64,000 bases of DNA from Buchnera aphidicola (Kaburagia rhusicola ensigallis) (GCA_039830025.1 CP140040.1:458001-522000); one strand, 5' to 3'; counted from the stretch's first letter, positions 51,097 through 63,867 are shown. Notes: generated by a model not told the origin, from the sequence alone. Translations and numbers: made by a program.

Positions 51097-52500
51097 TTAT
51101 TTCACTTTTCTCCAAAAAGTGTTACATTTTGAATCTTCTAAAACAATACCTAAATTTAATAAATGTCTTCTTATTTTATCCGATTTGATCCAGTTTTTTC
51201 TTTTGCGCGCTTCTTCTCGCTCTTTTATTAAAAAATTAATATTGCTTATTTCATCAGAACACAATTGATTAGTTTTTTTTAAAAAATCCTCAGGATCTTT
51301 TAACAAAATACCCAAAATACTACCTAACTCCCTCAATTCATTAGCTAACATTAAAATTTTATTATCATTTTTATCATATCTTAACTTTAAAACATTTATT
51401 TTATGAGATATTTTAGATAATATAGATAAAGCGCTAGGAGTATTAAAATCATTATCTAACGCCGCATGAAATTCTACTTTAAACAAATAATAATCTATAT
51501 CACATGGTATAGAAAAATCAATATTTCTTAAAGATAAATATAACTTTTGCAGTAATTGATTAGATTTATTTAAATTTTTTTCGCAAAAATGTAAAGGATG
51601 ACGATAATGCGTTGACAGTAAAAAAAAACGAATACTCTCCGAGTCATATTGAGCTAAAAGATCTTTTAAAAGAAAAGCATTTCCTAAAGATTTAGACATT
51701 TTTTGATTTTTAGTAATAACCAGTTCAGTATGTATCCAGTGACCCACAGAAAATTCTCTATTAATACAACTTGATTGTGCAAATTCATTTTCATGATGAG
51801 GAAACAATAAATCCTTTCCTCCACCATGAATATCAATTCTATCTTTAAAAATAGATGTACTCATAGACGAACATTCAATATGCCACCCAGGACGTCCTTT
51901 ACCCCATGGAGAATTCCAAAAACATGCGTCATTTGTTTTCGCGACTTTCCATAAAACAAAATCTAGTGGATTACGCTTATTCATATTTTTAGATATACGT
52001 ACTCCAACTTTTAATCTATTTATACATTGACGAGAAAGTAACCCATAACTTGGATATCTATCAATAGAAAATATTACATCGCCATTATTTGATATATATG
52101 CATAGTCATTCTTTAATAATTTTATAATAAACTGAATAATAATATCTATGTTCTCTGTAGCACGAGGTTCATAGTCTGGACTAATAATATTTAAATCTAA
52201 AAAATCCTTATTCATTTGATCGATCATACGATTAGATAAATCTAAAATAGTCTCATTATTTTTCATAGATTGAAAAATAATTTTGTCATCAATATCTGTA
52301 ATATTACGCACATATTGTAAATCATAACCACAATAACGCAAATAACGTGATACTACATCAAAAAAAACAAAAGTTCGACCATGACCAACATGACAAAAAT
52401 CATATGCAGTCACACCGCATACGTACATTTTAATTTTTTTATCTAAACCCAATTTTAACGTTTCATATTTTTGAGTAAAAGAGTTAAATATATTCAACAT
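51097..52500 (-). CDS. cysS: Cysteinyl-tRNA synthetase
   Basis: Class I synthetase that charges tRNA-Cys. The 467 residues (E. coli 461) contain MYVCGVTAYDFCHVGHGR with the zinc-binding Cys and the HVGH signature, WHIECS and FPHHENEFAQS with the other zinc ligands, and QKMSKSLGN as the KMSKS loop. The C-terminal anticodon-binding part includes REEARKRKNWIKSDKIR. No editing domain is expected, because zinc coordination gives selectivity. All catalytic residues look intact. Confidence 0.98.
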   Translation of the reverse strand: MLNIFNSFTQKYETLKLGLDKKIKMYVCGVTAYDFCHVGHGRTFVFFDVVSRYLRYCGYDLQYVRNITDIDDKIIFQSMKNNETILDLSNRMIDQMNKDFLDLNIISPDYEPRATENIDIIIQFIIKLLKNDYAYISNNGDVIFSIDRYPSYGLLSRQCINRLKVGVRISKNMNKRNPLDFVLWKVAKTNDACFWNSPWGKGRPGWHIECSSMSTSIFKDRIDIHGGGKDLLFPHHENEFAQSSCINREFSVGHWIHTELVITKNQKMSKSLGNAFLLKDLLAQYDSESIRFFLLSTHYRHPLHFCEKNLNKSNQLLQKLYLSLRNIDFSIPCDIDYYLFKVEFHAALDNDFNTPSALSILSKISHKINVLKLRYDKNDNKILMLANELRELGSILGILLKDPEDFLKKTNQLCSDEISNINFLIKEREEARKRKNWIKSDKIRRHLLNLGIVLEDSKCNTFWRKVK

Positions 52501-52939
52501 GATAATTATCTTTTAAAACGAGAAAAATTACATTATATATATATAATTCATGTTTATATTAAAACATCCATGCTATAATATTACGGATTTTAAAGTAATA
52601 TAATAAAACAATTAAAGTAACTAAAATAACATTATTAAAAAAATAAGATATTATGCATTTTTTAAAAATTATTGTATACAAAAAACCTATTCATCTTTGT
52701 TGTTTAATATAAAAAATTTATCATTTAATATTAAATTAATGTAACATTTTGTAGTTATAAGAATAACTAAAATGTTTATAAACTAGTTTTTACACTAATC
52801 TATACATTAATTTTATCTTCACAATAGTAAAATGCTAATAAAGTAATAAAGCTATAAATATAACTGTTTCTAAAAATAGAAATTGTCTACTGTCTATTAG
52901 TAAAATAAAATATTACAAAATCTAAACATAGGAACGGAT
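52501..52939. other. Gene-free stretch between cysS and ybeD
   Basis: 439 AT-rich bases without a supported gene. A hairpin at 52743-52776 pairs AACATTTT and AGTTAT with ATAACT and AAAATGTT, with a two-base bulge. It may be a relic terminator. dacA, which precedes ybeD in E. coli, left no recognisable trace. Confidence 0.5.
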
Positions 52940-53203
52940 ATGAAAAATAAACTTGAAAAAATGTTACAATTTCCTTGTTTATTTACTTATAAAGTGATTG
53001 GATTAGCTCAACCTGAACTGATCGATCAAATAGTAAAAGTAATTCAATGTAAATTGCCAGGTGATTATACTCCACAAATAAAATCTAGCAATAAAGGAAA
53101 TTATCTATCTGTTTCTATCACAATTTTTGCTAGTAATTTCGAACAAATAGAAAACTTATATCACGAACTAAGCAACATTAACATAGTTCGAATGGTACTA
53201 TAA
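52940..53203 (+). CDS. ybeD: YbeD-family protein (DUF493)
   Basis: Conserved small protein with an ACT-like fold and no established function. In E. coli the gene lies between dacA and lipB. The 87 residues have the same length as E. coli YbeD and match closely: [37 protein letters not shown] and the C-terminal NINIVRMVL. The leader CATAGGAACGGAT includes a good ribosome-binding site. Retention in a genome this small suggests a needed role, perhaps linked to lipoate metabolism through its usual neighbour, which is inference. Confidence 0.95.
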   Translation: MKNKLEKMLQFPCLFTYKVIGLAQPELIDQIVKVIQCKLPGDYTPQIKSSNKGNYLSVSITIFASNFEQIENLYHELSNINIVRMVL

Positions 53204-53292
53204 ATACAATTTTAAAACAATATATTTCCATAAAATAAAATGTTTATATCAAAAATAAAACATCCTGTATTTTTTATAAATATTTAAAATAT

Positions 53293-53317
53293 GTAATGCA
53301 GCAATAAGCTGCATTAC
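53293..53317. terminator. Bidirectional terminator between ybeD and cspE
   Basis: Perfect 10-bp arms GTAATGCAGC (53293-53302) and GCTGCATTAC (53308-53317) with loop AATAA, between two convergent genes. Its G-C content is high for this window. T-containing tails occur on the - side. Confidence 0.75.
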
Positions 53318-53352
53318 AAAATTTAAAATATTTATAACGATCTTAACAAATA

Positions 53353-53562
53353 TTATAAACTAATAACATTAGCCGCTGATGGCCCTTTTGCTCCTTCGGT
53401 AATTTCGAATTCAACACTTTGACCTTCTGATAAAGTTTTAAATCCGTTGCTTTGGATAGCTGAAAAATGAACGAAAACATCTTTGCTTCCATCTTCAGGA
53501 GTAATGAAACCAAACCCTTTAGATTCATTAAACCACTTCACATTACCTTTAATCTTAGACAT
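53353..53562 (-). CDS. cspE: Cold-shock-like protein CspE
   Basis: Single cold-shock domain that binds RNA and DNA, preventing RNA structure and aiding antitermination. The 69 residues are nearly identical to E. coli CspE. RNP1 is KGFGFI at 15-20 and RNP2 is VFVHF at 29-33. The [11 protein letters not shown] start and [13 protein letters not shown] end fit CspE better than CspC, although related strains may carry it under the name cspC. An AAGGTAATATAG sequence is the ribosome-binding site. The gene shows almost none of the AT-driven change seen in neighbours, indicating strong selection. Confidence 0.96.
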
Positions 53563-53796
53563 CTATATTACCTTCAAATGAAAATATACACTAAACTTAA
53601 GTAACAAGCTAGTACAACGATGATTGATTATTTTATTTTTAACTTTAATAAAACATTATTGATACAAAAAAATAAAAATATTAAACTCAAGCAAATAGAC
53701 AAAGCATTATCTATTTCAGATAAATACTAATCTATTTTTTAATGTGTTATGTTACACAATATAATACTATTTTATATTGATTTCAAAATTATATAT

Positions 53797-53826
53797 AAAA
53801 AAAAATCCGAAATAATTCGGATTTTT
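53797..53826 (-). terminator. Intrinsic terminator after 5S rRNA
   Basis: On the reverse strand a perfect 11-bp stem AAAAATCCGAA/TTCGGATTTTT with loop TTAT runs into nine T in total. It begins about three bases after the 5S 3' end and would end the aroE-tRNA-Glu-23S-5S transcript. Confidence 0.88.
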
Positions 53827-53828
53827 AC

Positions 53829-53947
53829 AACCTGGCAATTTCCTACTCTCACACAGGGAATCCCTGTACTACCATCGGCGTTGAAATGTTTCACTTCTGA
53901 GTTCGACATGGTTTCAGGTGGTACCATAACACTATTTTTACCAGGTT
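53829..53947 (-). rRNA. rrf: 5S ribosomal RNA
   Basis: The reverse strand begins CCTGGTAAAAATAGTG after two bases and ends TTGCCAGG, so the ends pair as in all 5S RNAs. Internal landmarks such as ATGGTACCACCTGAA, CCGATGGTAG and GTGTGAGAGTAGG are typical of gammaproteobacteria. About 119 bases. It follows 23S by roughly 100 bases and ends at a clear terminator. Confidence 0.96.
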
Positions 53948-54049
53948 GTTTAAAATATTTGAATATTGAATATATTGATATTTAAATAATCAAAATCGGA
54001 TTACAAGAAATAAATATTTAAAAGATTATTTAAACATCTCTGGTGTTGT

Positions 54050-56979
<2,930 letters not shown>

Positions 56980-57033
56980 TTACAACCCACAGATGTCTAC
57001 TTTTATCATTTAATATAAATTTTCTTGCGTCCG

Positions 57034-57047
57034 AATTTTTAAAGAGC
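57034..57047 (-). promoter_or_regulatory. boxA-like antitermination site before 23S rRNA
   Basis: The reverse strand reads GCTCTTTAAAAATT, very close to the E. coli boxA core TGCTCTTTAACA. It lies about 55 bases before the 23S 5' end. It would bind NusB-NusE, and nusB is intact at 23490. Confidence 0.6.
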
Positions 57048-57153
57048 TTAACTTACTATTTAATATAAAATATTTACGAATATTGTACAAATAAAATTAA
57101 GGATAACATATTACAATTATATAGTATACAAATAATTTTAATATTTTAAAAAC

Positions 57154-57226
57154 TGTCCCCTAGGGGATTCGAACCCCTGTTACCGCCGTGAAAGGGCGAT
57201 GTCCTAATCCTCTAGACGAAGGGGAC
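57154..57226 (-). tRNA. tRNA-Glu (UUC)
   Basis: The reverse strand gives a 73-base cloverleaf GTCCCCTTCGTCTAGAGG with anticodon loop CTTTCAC (UUC) and GGTTCGAATCC in the T arm. It is close to E. coli tRNA-Glu. The discriminator base appears to be A where E. coli has G, and CCA is not encoded. It lies between aroE and 23S rRNA in the same orientation, like the spacer tRNA of a normal rRNA operon. Its wobble U is a target of the sulfur relay that includes TusA and TusE. Confidence 0.96.
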
Positions 57227-57377
57227 TTCAATTAAAAAAATAAAATATTAAATTAATATAATAATTTAAATTTTACGTTCTATATATCTATGTTACATAA
57301 CGAAAAAAAAGAGTCAAGAGTTTTTTACAAATTTTTAACTTTGATAAAATGATTTGTTAATAAAAAAGCATTTAGAA

Positions 57378-58205
57378 CTAACGTTTTCGCAATTGAAAAA
57401 TAACTGAATCAATTTCTGGGAAAATACCATGCCACAAATAAAAAGAATATGCAGCTTGACTTACTAACATCCCTAACCCATCAGAAAACATAAGCGCACC
57501 AAAATTTATACACCAAGATAAAAAGTGAGTATGCGTATTGTCGGAATAATTAATATCATAAAAGTAAGCTTTTCTATCTATTAAATGAATAATAGAATTC
57601 CAATAACTATTCATTTGCGTATTTGAAGTAGCATTAATTATCAAATGAAATGAACTGTATTTTATATTTTTACGTGAAACGATAAAAATAGATCCAAATT
57701 TTTTAAAATCATTTACTAATTTTATTGCGCGATTTATAGTTCTATTCACAACAAAAACATTGCAACCATAAGATAATAGCGAAAAAATTACTCCGCGGGC
57801 AGCACCTCCAGCACCTATTACTAAAACATTATCAGTCTTGTTGATAAATTTTAAACGTTGCAAATCATATAAAATACCTTTTCCATCAGTATTATCCCCT
57901 AAAATTCTACCGTTTGAAAGTTTTTTTAAAGTATTAACTGATTTCGAAGATTTAGCATGATCAGTTAATTCGTCTGATATCAAAAATGCTTCTTCTTTAA
58001 ATGGAACAGTTACATTAGCTCCAATACCTTGAAACAAGAAAAAATGAACTATAAATTTTCTAAATTTGTCCAATGGAACTAATGTATAATCATAACTGTG
58101 AAACACTCCGGTTTGTTTAGAAAATAACCAATGGATATAAGGTGATTTTGTGTGATTAATAGGATTTCCAAAAACTGAAAATTCACTTGAATGTTTTTTA
58201 AGCAC
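57378..58205 (-). CDS. aroE: Shikimate dehydrogenase
   Basis: Reduces 3-dehydroshikimate to shikimate with NADPH, in the chorismate pathway that feeds aromatic amino-acid supply to the aphid. The 275 residues (E. coli 272) contain NPINHTKSPYIH at the shikimate site, GANVTVPFKEEAF with the catalytic Lys, NTDGKG with the catalytic Asp, GAGGAARGV for NADP binding, and VNRTINRA. The ATG overlaps the tsaC end by eight bases, so the two are co-translated. tRNA-Glu, 23S and 5S follow on the same strand. Confidence 0.97.
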   Translation of the reverse strand: MLKKHSSEFSVFGNPINHTKSPYIHWLFSKQTGVFHSYDYTLVPLDKFRKFIVHFFLFQGIGANVTVPFKEEAFLISDELTDHAKSSKSVNTLKKLSNGRILGDNTDGKGILYDLQRLKFINKTDNVLVIGAGGAARGVIFSLLSYGCNVFVVNRTINRAIKLVNDFKKFGSIFIVSRKNIKYSSFHLIINATSNTQMNSYWNSIIHLIDRKAYFYDINYSDNTHTHFLSWCINFGALMFSDGLGMLVSQAAYSFYLWHGIFPEIDSVIFQLRKR

Positions 58206-58776
58206 GACGTATCAATTTCCCATTCATAAGATTTATAATTTTAGAAGGACGAATGTTATTACCTAACATTCCGTAAAAAATTGGAAAATGTTTTCCAAAT
58301 TGTTCTATAACTTCTTCATGTGTTCTACACGGGGCTAAACCAGAACGATTAGCACTAGTAGATATTATGGCTCTTCCAAACGTATCGCACAACTTTCGAA
58401 TAGAAATATGTGAACTAATACGAACTGCTAAAAATTTAGATTTTCCAGTTAACCAATATGGCACTGAAGACTTCGCTGGTACTAAAAAAGTAATAGGTCC
58501 AGGCCAACTATTTGACATGATATTTTTATGATAAAAAGACAATTTGTACTCAGAAATATATGACTTAATTTGACTATAACAAGACGCGACTAATATAAAT
58601 CCTTTACTCCACTTTCTATTTTTTAATTGAAGTAACTTTTCTACTGCATTCTTATTATTTGGATCACATCCTAATCCGAAGACTGATTCTGTCGGATAAG
58701 CTATAACATCGCTATTTTTTAATCTTTTTATACATTCCAATAATGATGAACTATTTACCATTATATTTTGTTTCAA
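58198..58776 (-). CDS. tsaC: Threonylcarbamoyl-AMP synthase TsaC
   Basis: Makes threonylcarbamoyl-adenylate for the t6A modification at position 37 of tRNAs that read ANN codons, a class heavily used in this AT-rich genome. The 192 residues (E. coli 190) match YrdC/TsaC: VIAYPTESVFGLGCDP, LLQLKNRKWSKGFIL, SWPGPITFLVPA, LAVRISSH and IISTSANRSGLAPCRT. It overlaps aroE by eight bases and is apparently the first gene of the unit running on to the rRNA genes. In E. coli the same two genes are adjacent. Confidence 0.96.
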   Translation of the reverse strand: MKQNIMVNSSSLLECIKRLKNSDVIAYPTESVFGLGCDPNNKNAVEKLLQLKNRKWSKGFILVASCYSQIKSYISEYKLSFYHKNIMSNSWPGPITFLVPAKSSVPYWLTGKSKFLAVRISSHISIRKLCDTFGRAIISTSANRSGLAPCRTHEEVIEQFGKHFPIFYGMLGNNIRPSKIINLMNGKLIRRA

Positions 58777-59009
58777 AATTAATAAACCTATTGCTCAAAA
58801 TGTTAATAAAAATGCATTTAAACGATTCCTACTATTTTGGAATTATTGCTTTTGCAATATACCGTACTACTTAGTTAGTATAGTTCTTTTGTAATACTTT
58901 ATCCAACTAACAACACAATAAAAAAAACTATCTTTAACTTTTAATTCAAAAAAAAATGTTTATAATACAAATTAATATTAAATTAAAAATACAAATATTT
59001 AAAATAACT

Positions 59010-59516
59010 ATGTCTATTCTTAAAATTTTAACATATCCAAATAATCGACTTCGAACAATTGCAAAACCAATCATAAAAATTAATCAATCAATTCAAAAAA
59101 CTATTAACGACATGTTTGAAACTATGTATTTTAAAAATGGAATTGGACTTGCTGCGACTCAGGTAAACATTCCATTGCAAATTATAGTAATTAGTAATAT
59201 TACAAAATCAAAAAAACCACTAGCACTAATAAATCCTAAAATAGTTAAAAAAAGTGGTAATACCAGTATAGAAGAGAAATGCTTATCCATTCCAAGTTAT
59301 CAAGCCCTAATACCTAGATCATCAGCTATTGTTGTAACGGCTTTAAATTACTTCGGGAAAAAAATTACAATAGAAGCAACTTCACTCCTAGCCATTTGTA
59401 TTCAACACGAAATAGATCATTTAGTCGGAAAATTGCTTATAGACTACTTATCTGATATTGAAAAAATTAAAATTCAAACACAAATTCTAAAAAATAATAA
59501 AAATTATGATTGTTAA
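59010..59516 (+). CDS. def: Peptide deformylase
   Basis: Removes the N-formyl group from new proteins. The 168 residues (E. coli 169) start at ATG 59010 ([15 protein letters not shown], as in E. coli). An ATG at 58956 would add 18 residues without support. Motif 1 is GIGLAATQ and motif 3 is QHEIDHLVG with the metal-binding His residues and catalytic Glu. Motif 2 reads EKCLS instead of the usual EGCLS: the metal-binding Cys is kept but the Gly is Lys. Its last 11 bases overlap the start of fmt, so the pair is one operon as in E. coli. Confidence 0.95.
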   Translation: MSILKILTYPNNRLRTIAKPIIKINQSIQKTINDMFETMYFKNGIGLAATQVNIPLQIIVISNITKSKKPLALINPKIVKKSGNTSIEEKCLSIPSYQALIPRSSAIVVTALNYFGKKITIEATSLLAICIQHEIDHLVGKLLIDYLSDIEKIKIQTQILKNNKNYDC

Positions 59517-60482
59517 TAATACTTTATTTTCTAAAAAAAAAAATTAAAAATTGTTTTTTCAGGAACCTCGAACTTTTCTGAACAACACCTAAAACAATTA
59601 ATATATTACAAATATAAAATTGTTGGAGTTATCACACAACCAGATCGACCTTCTGGGCGCGGCAAAAAAATAATTGAATCTCCAGTAAAAAAAACAGCTA
59701 AAAAATATAACATTCCAGTTTTTCAGCCAGAAAATTTAAACAATTCCATACTGTATAATCAATTATATAAACTTCATGCTAATTTAATGATAGTTGTTTC
59801 ATACGGTTTAATTATTCCAAAAAACATATTAAACATATTCTCACTAGGATGTATTAACATCCATGCTTCATTACTTCCTAGATGGAGAGGCGCAGCACCA
59901 GTACAATCAGCAATTTTAAATGGAGATTTGATGACTGGAATAACTATTATACAAATGGATGAAGGGATTGATACTGGGAAAATATTATATTCAATGTCTT
60001 GCAAAATAGAAAAATTTGACACAAGTCAAAGCTTACAAAATAAATTAAGCAAAATAGGATGTCAAGCAATATTATTTATACTAACAAAGTTAGAATTAGG
60101 ACAATATAATGCTATTGTTCAAAGTAAATTAACAACTTATTCTCATAAAATAAAAAAACAAGACGCGCAATTAAATTGGCTGAAAGACGCAAAAACATTG
60201 GAGCAATGTATAAGAGCTTTTAATCCATGGCCAATAAGTTTCTTTAAAATAAAAAAAGAACATATTAAAGTATGGAAAGCTAATGTTATTATACAAAAAA
60301 ATATAAATCTATATTGCGCAGGAGAAATTATATTGATTAATAAGAATGGATTACAAATACAAACTAAAAAAAATATACTTAACATTACGCACATTCAACT
60401 TCCTGGAAAAAAAGTGATAAATGCATATGACCTAAATAATTCTAAAAATCATTGGTTTGCCCCTAATATACGATTAATTTAA
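59506..60482 (+). pseudogene. fmt: Methionyl-tRNA formyltransferase, frameshifted at an A11 run
   Basis: Formylates initiator Met-tRNA using 10-formyltetrahydrofolate. ATG 59506 opens a short frame ([13 protein letters not shown]) that stops at 59545. The conserved protein, starting KLKIVFSGTSNFSEQHL, is in another frame, which a TAA at 59532 closes upstream. The two meet at eleven A (59533-59543). One extra A would give 325 residues. E. coli has 315. Downstream the protein is fully conserved: ITQPDRPSGRGKK, VVSYGLIIPK, CINIHASLLPRWRGAAPVQ with the catalytic Asn and His, and RAFNPWPIS. No good in-frame start exists close to the A run; the first in-frame ATG, about 59784-59787, would remove some 80 residues. 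Slippage at the A run is a likely rescue, and sequence error is an alternative. Confidence 0.88.
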
Positions 60483-60686
60483 ATATAAAAACCAAATATA
60501 ATTATATTAAAATAAATAAAAAACTATTACTTCTAACTAATTATGTACTATAACTGTAAATTATAGTTTCATAATTAATATGTAACATAGCGAAAATATA
60601 ATAATATTGCTAAAATATATTGCTAATATAATTACACTATTTATTAAAATTTAAAAAAATTAGTAATTAATATAAATTTTTTATTA

Positions 60687-60746
60687 AAATTTGTATAAAA
60701 AACTCTCTAATTTTAACTAAAATTAGAGAGTTTTTTATACAAATTT
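60687..60746. terminator. Perfect 60-base palindrome, probable bidirectional terminator
   Basis: Arms of 29 bases (60687-60715 and 60718-60746) are exact reverse complements around a 2-base centre. The core is AACTCTCTAATTTTA and its complement. Each strand ends its core in a T run (GAGAGTTTTTTAT), so it can terminate transcription in both directions between fmt and the alpha operon. It is by far the longest perfect inverted repeat I saw. Confidence 0.8.
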
Positions 60747-60921
60747 ATCAGAGCAAAATATATTAACATATAATATGAATGTATTATACTGTTAATATAT
60801 TTTAAGCACAAAATTATGCAATATTATTATTTATAATATAAAAATATATAGATATTTGAACACGTACACTATAATATCTTATTAATATTTATAAACAACT
60901 AATTATGTATTTTATTTATTT

Positions 60922-60952
60922 AAAAACACAAACGGCATACCACGCCGTCTGT
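60922..60952 (-). terminator. Intrinsic terminator of the alpha operon
   Basis: On the reverse strand ACAGACGGC (60952-60944) pairs with GCCGTTTGT (60936-60928) around a 7-base loop, followed by G and five T. One pair is G-U only when read as - strand RNA and would be A-C on the other strand. So it is directional and belongs to rplQ. Confidence 0.8.
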
Positions 60953-61006
60953 TATTAAAAAATAAATAATCCTTGTTCCAATATAAGATATCATATGAAA
61001 CATGCA

Positions 61007-61396
61007 TTATTTTATTTTCTTGGATAATTCTACATTTTTTGATCTATTTATTAGTTGAATATACGCCATGGGTGCTTTATCACCAACACGATAACCACAT
61101 TTTAATACTCTAGTATATCCTCCTAATCTATTTAAAAAATGTGGACCTAAATCCACAAACAACTTTGTAACTACATCATTATTTCGAATTTTAGAAAATA
61201 CAAGACGTCTGTTAGCAATAGAATCAATTTTAGATCGAGTTATCAAAGGTTCTACTATACGCCGTAATTCTTTGGCTTTAGATACTGTTGTTTTTATCAC
61301 TTCATAATTTAATAATGAACATACCATGTTATTTAACATAGATCTTACATGAGTACTACTTCTATTAAACTTTCGACCAATTTTTCTATGTCTCAT
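61007..61396 (-). CDS. rplQ: Ribosomal protein L17
   Basis: Large-subunit protein bL17 near the exit tunnel. The 129 residues (E. coli 127) start [20 protein letters not shown], very near E. coli, and continue with [54 protein letters not shown]. The last few residues are Lys-rich. It is the last gene of the alpha operon, 42 bases after rpoA, and ends before an intrinsic terminator. Confidence 0.98.
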   Translation of the reverse strand: MRHRKIGRKFNRSSTHVRSMLNNMVCSLLNYEVIKTTVSKAKELRRIVEPLITRSKIDSIANRRLVFSKIRNNDVVTKLFVDLGPHFLNRLGGYTRVLKCGYRVGDKAPMAYIQLINRSKNVELSKKIK

Positions 61397-61438
61397 AAAA
61401 ATATAACCTTTAAATACAAACTAAAAATATCATCCTAA

Positions 61439-62428
61439 TTAATCATCCAAAATACTTATAGGAGGCCAATTATTCAAATGCATTCCTAAAGATAAATTTC
61501 TCGCTGCTAATACATCTTTAATTTCAGTTAAAGATTTTTTTCCTAAATTAGGAGTTTTAAGCAGTTCCACTTCTGTTTTTTGAACTAAATCTCCAATGTA
61601 ACGTATCAATTCCGCTTTCAAACAATTTGCAGATCTTACGGTTAATTCTAAATCATCAACTGAACGAAGTAAAATGGGTTCAAATTCTGGTTTTTCCTCT
61701 TTAACTTCTGGTTCGCGAATATCTCGCAAGTCTACAAATGCCTCTAACTGGTCCGATAAAATAGTAGCAGCTCTCCGAATAGCTTCTTCAGGATCAATAG
61801 TACCATTAGTTTTCATTTCTATTACGAGTTTATCTAAATCAGTCCTTTGTGCTACTCTAGCAGCTTCTACATTATATACGATCCGTTCTATTGGGCTATA
61901 ACATGCATCTACTAATAATTTTCCTATAGAATGTTCTCTATCTATTAAATTCATTCTAGAAGATGCAGTAACATATCCTCTACCTCTTTCTATTTTTATT
62001 CTCATAACAATTGAAACATTTTCATACGTTAAATTACAAATAACATGTTCAGGATTTACAATTTCCACATCACTGTTATGATTGATATCAGATGCTTTTA
62101 CTATACCTATACCAGATTTATTTAAAGTAAGTACAACTTGATCTTTTCCATACAATTTTACTGCTAATCCTTTTAAATTAAGTAAAATTTCAATAATATC
62201 TTCTTTAATCCCCTCCTTGGTGCTATATTCATGTAGTATTCCTTCAATTTCTACTTCTGTTACTGCACAACCAGGCATAGAAGATAACAAAATTCGACGC
62301 AAAGCATTTCCAAGAGTGTGGCCAAAACCACGTTCTAGCGGTTCAAGAGTAATTTTAGCATGTGTTACACTAATATGTTCGATATCTACTAATCTTGGCT
62401 TTAGGAACTCATTCACAAAACTTTGCAT
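61439..62428 (-). CDS. rpoA: RNA polymerase alpha subunit
   Basis: Assembly platform of RNA polymerase. The 329 residues equal E. coli in length. The N-terminal domain includes [20 protein letters not shown] and the [19 protein letters not shown] segment. The linker and C-terminal domain keep RSANCLKAE with the UP-element-contacting Arg, and the [20 protein letters not shown] helix-turn-helix-like stretch. DNA and activator contacts through the C-terminal domain therefore seem retained despite the few regulators in Buchnera. Located between rpsD and rplQ as in E. coli. Confidence 0.99.
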   Translation of the reverse strand: MQSFVNEFLKPRLVDIEHISVTHAKITLEPLERGFGHTLGNALRRILLSSMPGCAVTEVEIEGILHEYSTKEGIKEDIIEILLNLKGLAVKLYGKDQVVLTLNKSGIGIVKASDINHNSDVEIVNPEHVICNLTYENVSIVMRIKIERGRGYVTASSRMNLIDREHSIGKLLVDACYSPIERIVYNVEAARVAQRTDLDKLVIEMKTNGTIDPEEAIRRAATILSDQLEAFVDLRDIREPEVKEEKPEFEPILLRSVDDLELTVRSANCLKAELIRYIGDLVQKTEVELLKTPNLGKKSLTEIKDVLAARNLSLGMHLNNWPPISILDD

Positions 62429-62456
62429 TATTTCTCCTTATAGCCAAATCGATACT

Positions 62457-63077
62457 TTATTTAGAATAAAGTTCAATGATTAAATGTTCATTAATTTCTG
62501 CAGATAAATCAGAACGCTCAGGTACTTGTTTAAATATACCCTCCATTTTAGATGTATTAACCTCTATCCAAGCTGGTTTTTCACGTTGTTCTACTAACTC
62601 TAAAGCCGCTCTTATGCGAGTTTGTTTTTGTGATTTGTCACGAATGCTAACAATACAACCAGGATGAACTTGATAAGAAGGAATATTTACTATTTTTTTA
62701 TTAACTAAAATTGATTTATGACATACTAATTGACGAGCCTCAGAACGCGTAGCTCCAAATCCCATTCTATAAACTACATTATCCAAACGACTTTCTAATA
62801 ACACTAATAACTTTTCTCCCGTATTCCCTTTTAATCTTACAGAGCGTTTATAATAATTTCGAAACTGAGATTCTAAAATACCATATAAACGACGAACTTT
62901 TTGTTTTTCTCGTAATTGAATACCATAATCTGATAAACGAGATCTTTTAGAACCATGTTGACCTGGAAGTTGTTCTAATTTACATTTAGAATCAAGTGAC
63001 CTCATTCCAGATTTTAAAAATAAATCTGTTCCTTCTCTACGAGACAACTTTAATTTCGGACCTAAATACTTTGCCAT
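62457..63077 (-). CDS. rpsD: Ribosomal protein S4
   Basis: Small-subunit protein uS4, a primary 16S rRNA binder and, in E. coli, the translational repressor of the alpha operon. The 206 residues equal E. coli. Visible are [61 protein letters not shown] and the S4 domain [16 protein letters not shown]. An AGGAAATACAA sequence is its ribosome-binding site. Whether the S4 regulatory pseudoknot before rpsM persists cannot be judged by eye. Confidence 0.98.
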   Translation of the reverse strand: MAKYLGPKLKLSRREGTDLFLKSGMRSLDSKCKLEQLPGQHGSKRSRLSDYGIQLREKQKVRRLYGILESQFRNYYKRSVRLKGNTGEKLLVLLESRLDNVVYRMGFGATRSEARQLVCHKSILVNKKIVNIPSYQVHPGCIVSIRDKSQKQTRIRAALELVEQREKPAWIEVNTSKMEGIFKQVPERSDLSAEINEHLIIELYSK

Positions 63078-63103
63078 TTGTATTTCCTAATTTAAAAAAT
63101 AAC

Positions 63104-63493
63104 TTATACTCGTCTCTTTTTAGGTGGACGACAACCATTATGAGGAATAGGAGTAACATCAGTAATATTAGTAATACGAAAACCAGCAGAATTTAATGCT
63201 CTAATAGTTGATTCTCGACCAGGTCCTGGACCTTTGACCACCACTTCTAAATTTTTAATACCATAATCCTTTACCATTTCTGAACAACGTTCAGCAGCTA
63301 CTTGAGCTGCAAAAGGAGTAGATTTTCTAGATCCTCTAAATCCAGATCCTCCTGAAGTTGCCCATCCTAAAACATTTCCTTGTCGATCACTAATAGATAC
63401 AATAGTATTATTGAAAGAAGCATGAATATGCGCTATACCATCCAATATTTGTTGTTTAATACGTTTCTTAACACGAACAAGATCTTTTACCAT
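63104..63493 (-). CDS. rpsK: Ribosomal protein S11
   Basis: Small-subunit protein uS11 on the platform. The 129 residues match E. coli almost throughout: [78 protein letters not shown] and the C-terminal [13 protein letters not shown] start at ATG 63493 ([11 protein letters not shown]). A TTG at 63508 would add five residues and is unlikely. It follows rpsM by 17 bases. Confidence 0.98.
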   Translation of the reverse strand: MVKDLVRVKKRIKQQILDGIAHIHASFNNTIVSISDRQGNVLGWATSGGSGFRGSRKSTPFAAQVAAERCSEMVKDYGIKNLEVVVKGPGPGRESTIRALNSAGFRITNITDVTPIPHNGCRPPKKRRV

Positions 63494-63510
63494 AATGTCC
63501 AACCTCAATA

Positions 63511-63867
63511 TTATTTTTTAACTAATCTACGAGAACCTTTTCTAGTACGAGCGTTAGTCTTTGTTCTCTGACCTCGAACTGGAAGATTCTTTCGATGACG
63601 CAATCCACGATAACAACCTAAATCTACTAAACGTTTTATATTTAAATTAACTTCTCTACGCAAGTCACCTTCAACAATAAACTTAGATATTGCATTTCTC
63701 AATAATTCTACTTGACTTTCAGTTAAATTCCGCGTTTTAATAGATTCAGATATGCCTGTTAAAGAACAAATTAATTTAGATCGCTTTTTTCCTATTCCAT
63801 ATATACTCATTAATGCAATAATAATATGCTTGTTATCAGGAATATTAACACCTGCTATACGTGCCAT
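63511..63867 (-). CDS. rpsM: Ribosomal protein S13
   Basis: Small-subunit protein uS13 at the head, contacting the large subunit and P-site tRNA. Starting at ATG 63867 ([14 protein letters not shown]) gives 118 residues, the same as E. coli. [33 protein letters not shown] and [20 protein letters not shown] are present. A full GGAGG ribosome-binding site lies at 63873-63877. Upstream frame extension to 63945 has no family support. The 119 bases before it separate it from the end of rpmJ and may hold regulatory structure. Confidence 0.98.
   Translation of the reverse strand: MARIAGVNIPDNKHIIIALMSIYGIGKKRSKLICSLTGISESIKTRNLTESQVELLRNAISKFIVEGDLRREVNLNIKRLVDLGCYRGLRHRKNLPVRGQRTKTNARTRKGSRRLVKK

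Larger units (their letters stand above)
60483..61006. other. Intergenic region between fmt and rplQ
   Basis: 524 AT-rich bases between convergent genes, with no supported frame. It contains a 60-base perfect palindrome at 60687-60746 and a terminator for rplQ at 60922-60952, both listed separately. Confidence 0.6.

Noticed and set aside
53749..53985. 78-codon frame across the 5S gene
   Set aside because: It runs through the terminator and antisense to 5S rRNA, with no ribosome-binding site or similarity.
58956..59009. 18-residue N-terminal extension of def
   Set aside because: Deformylase aligns with E. coli from the ATG at 59010.
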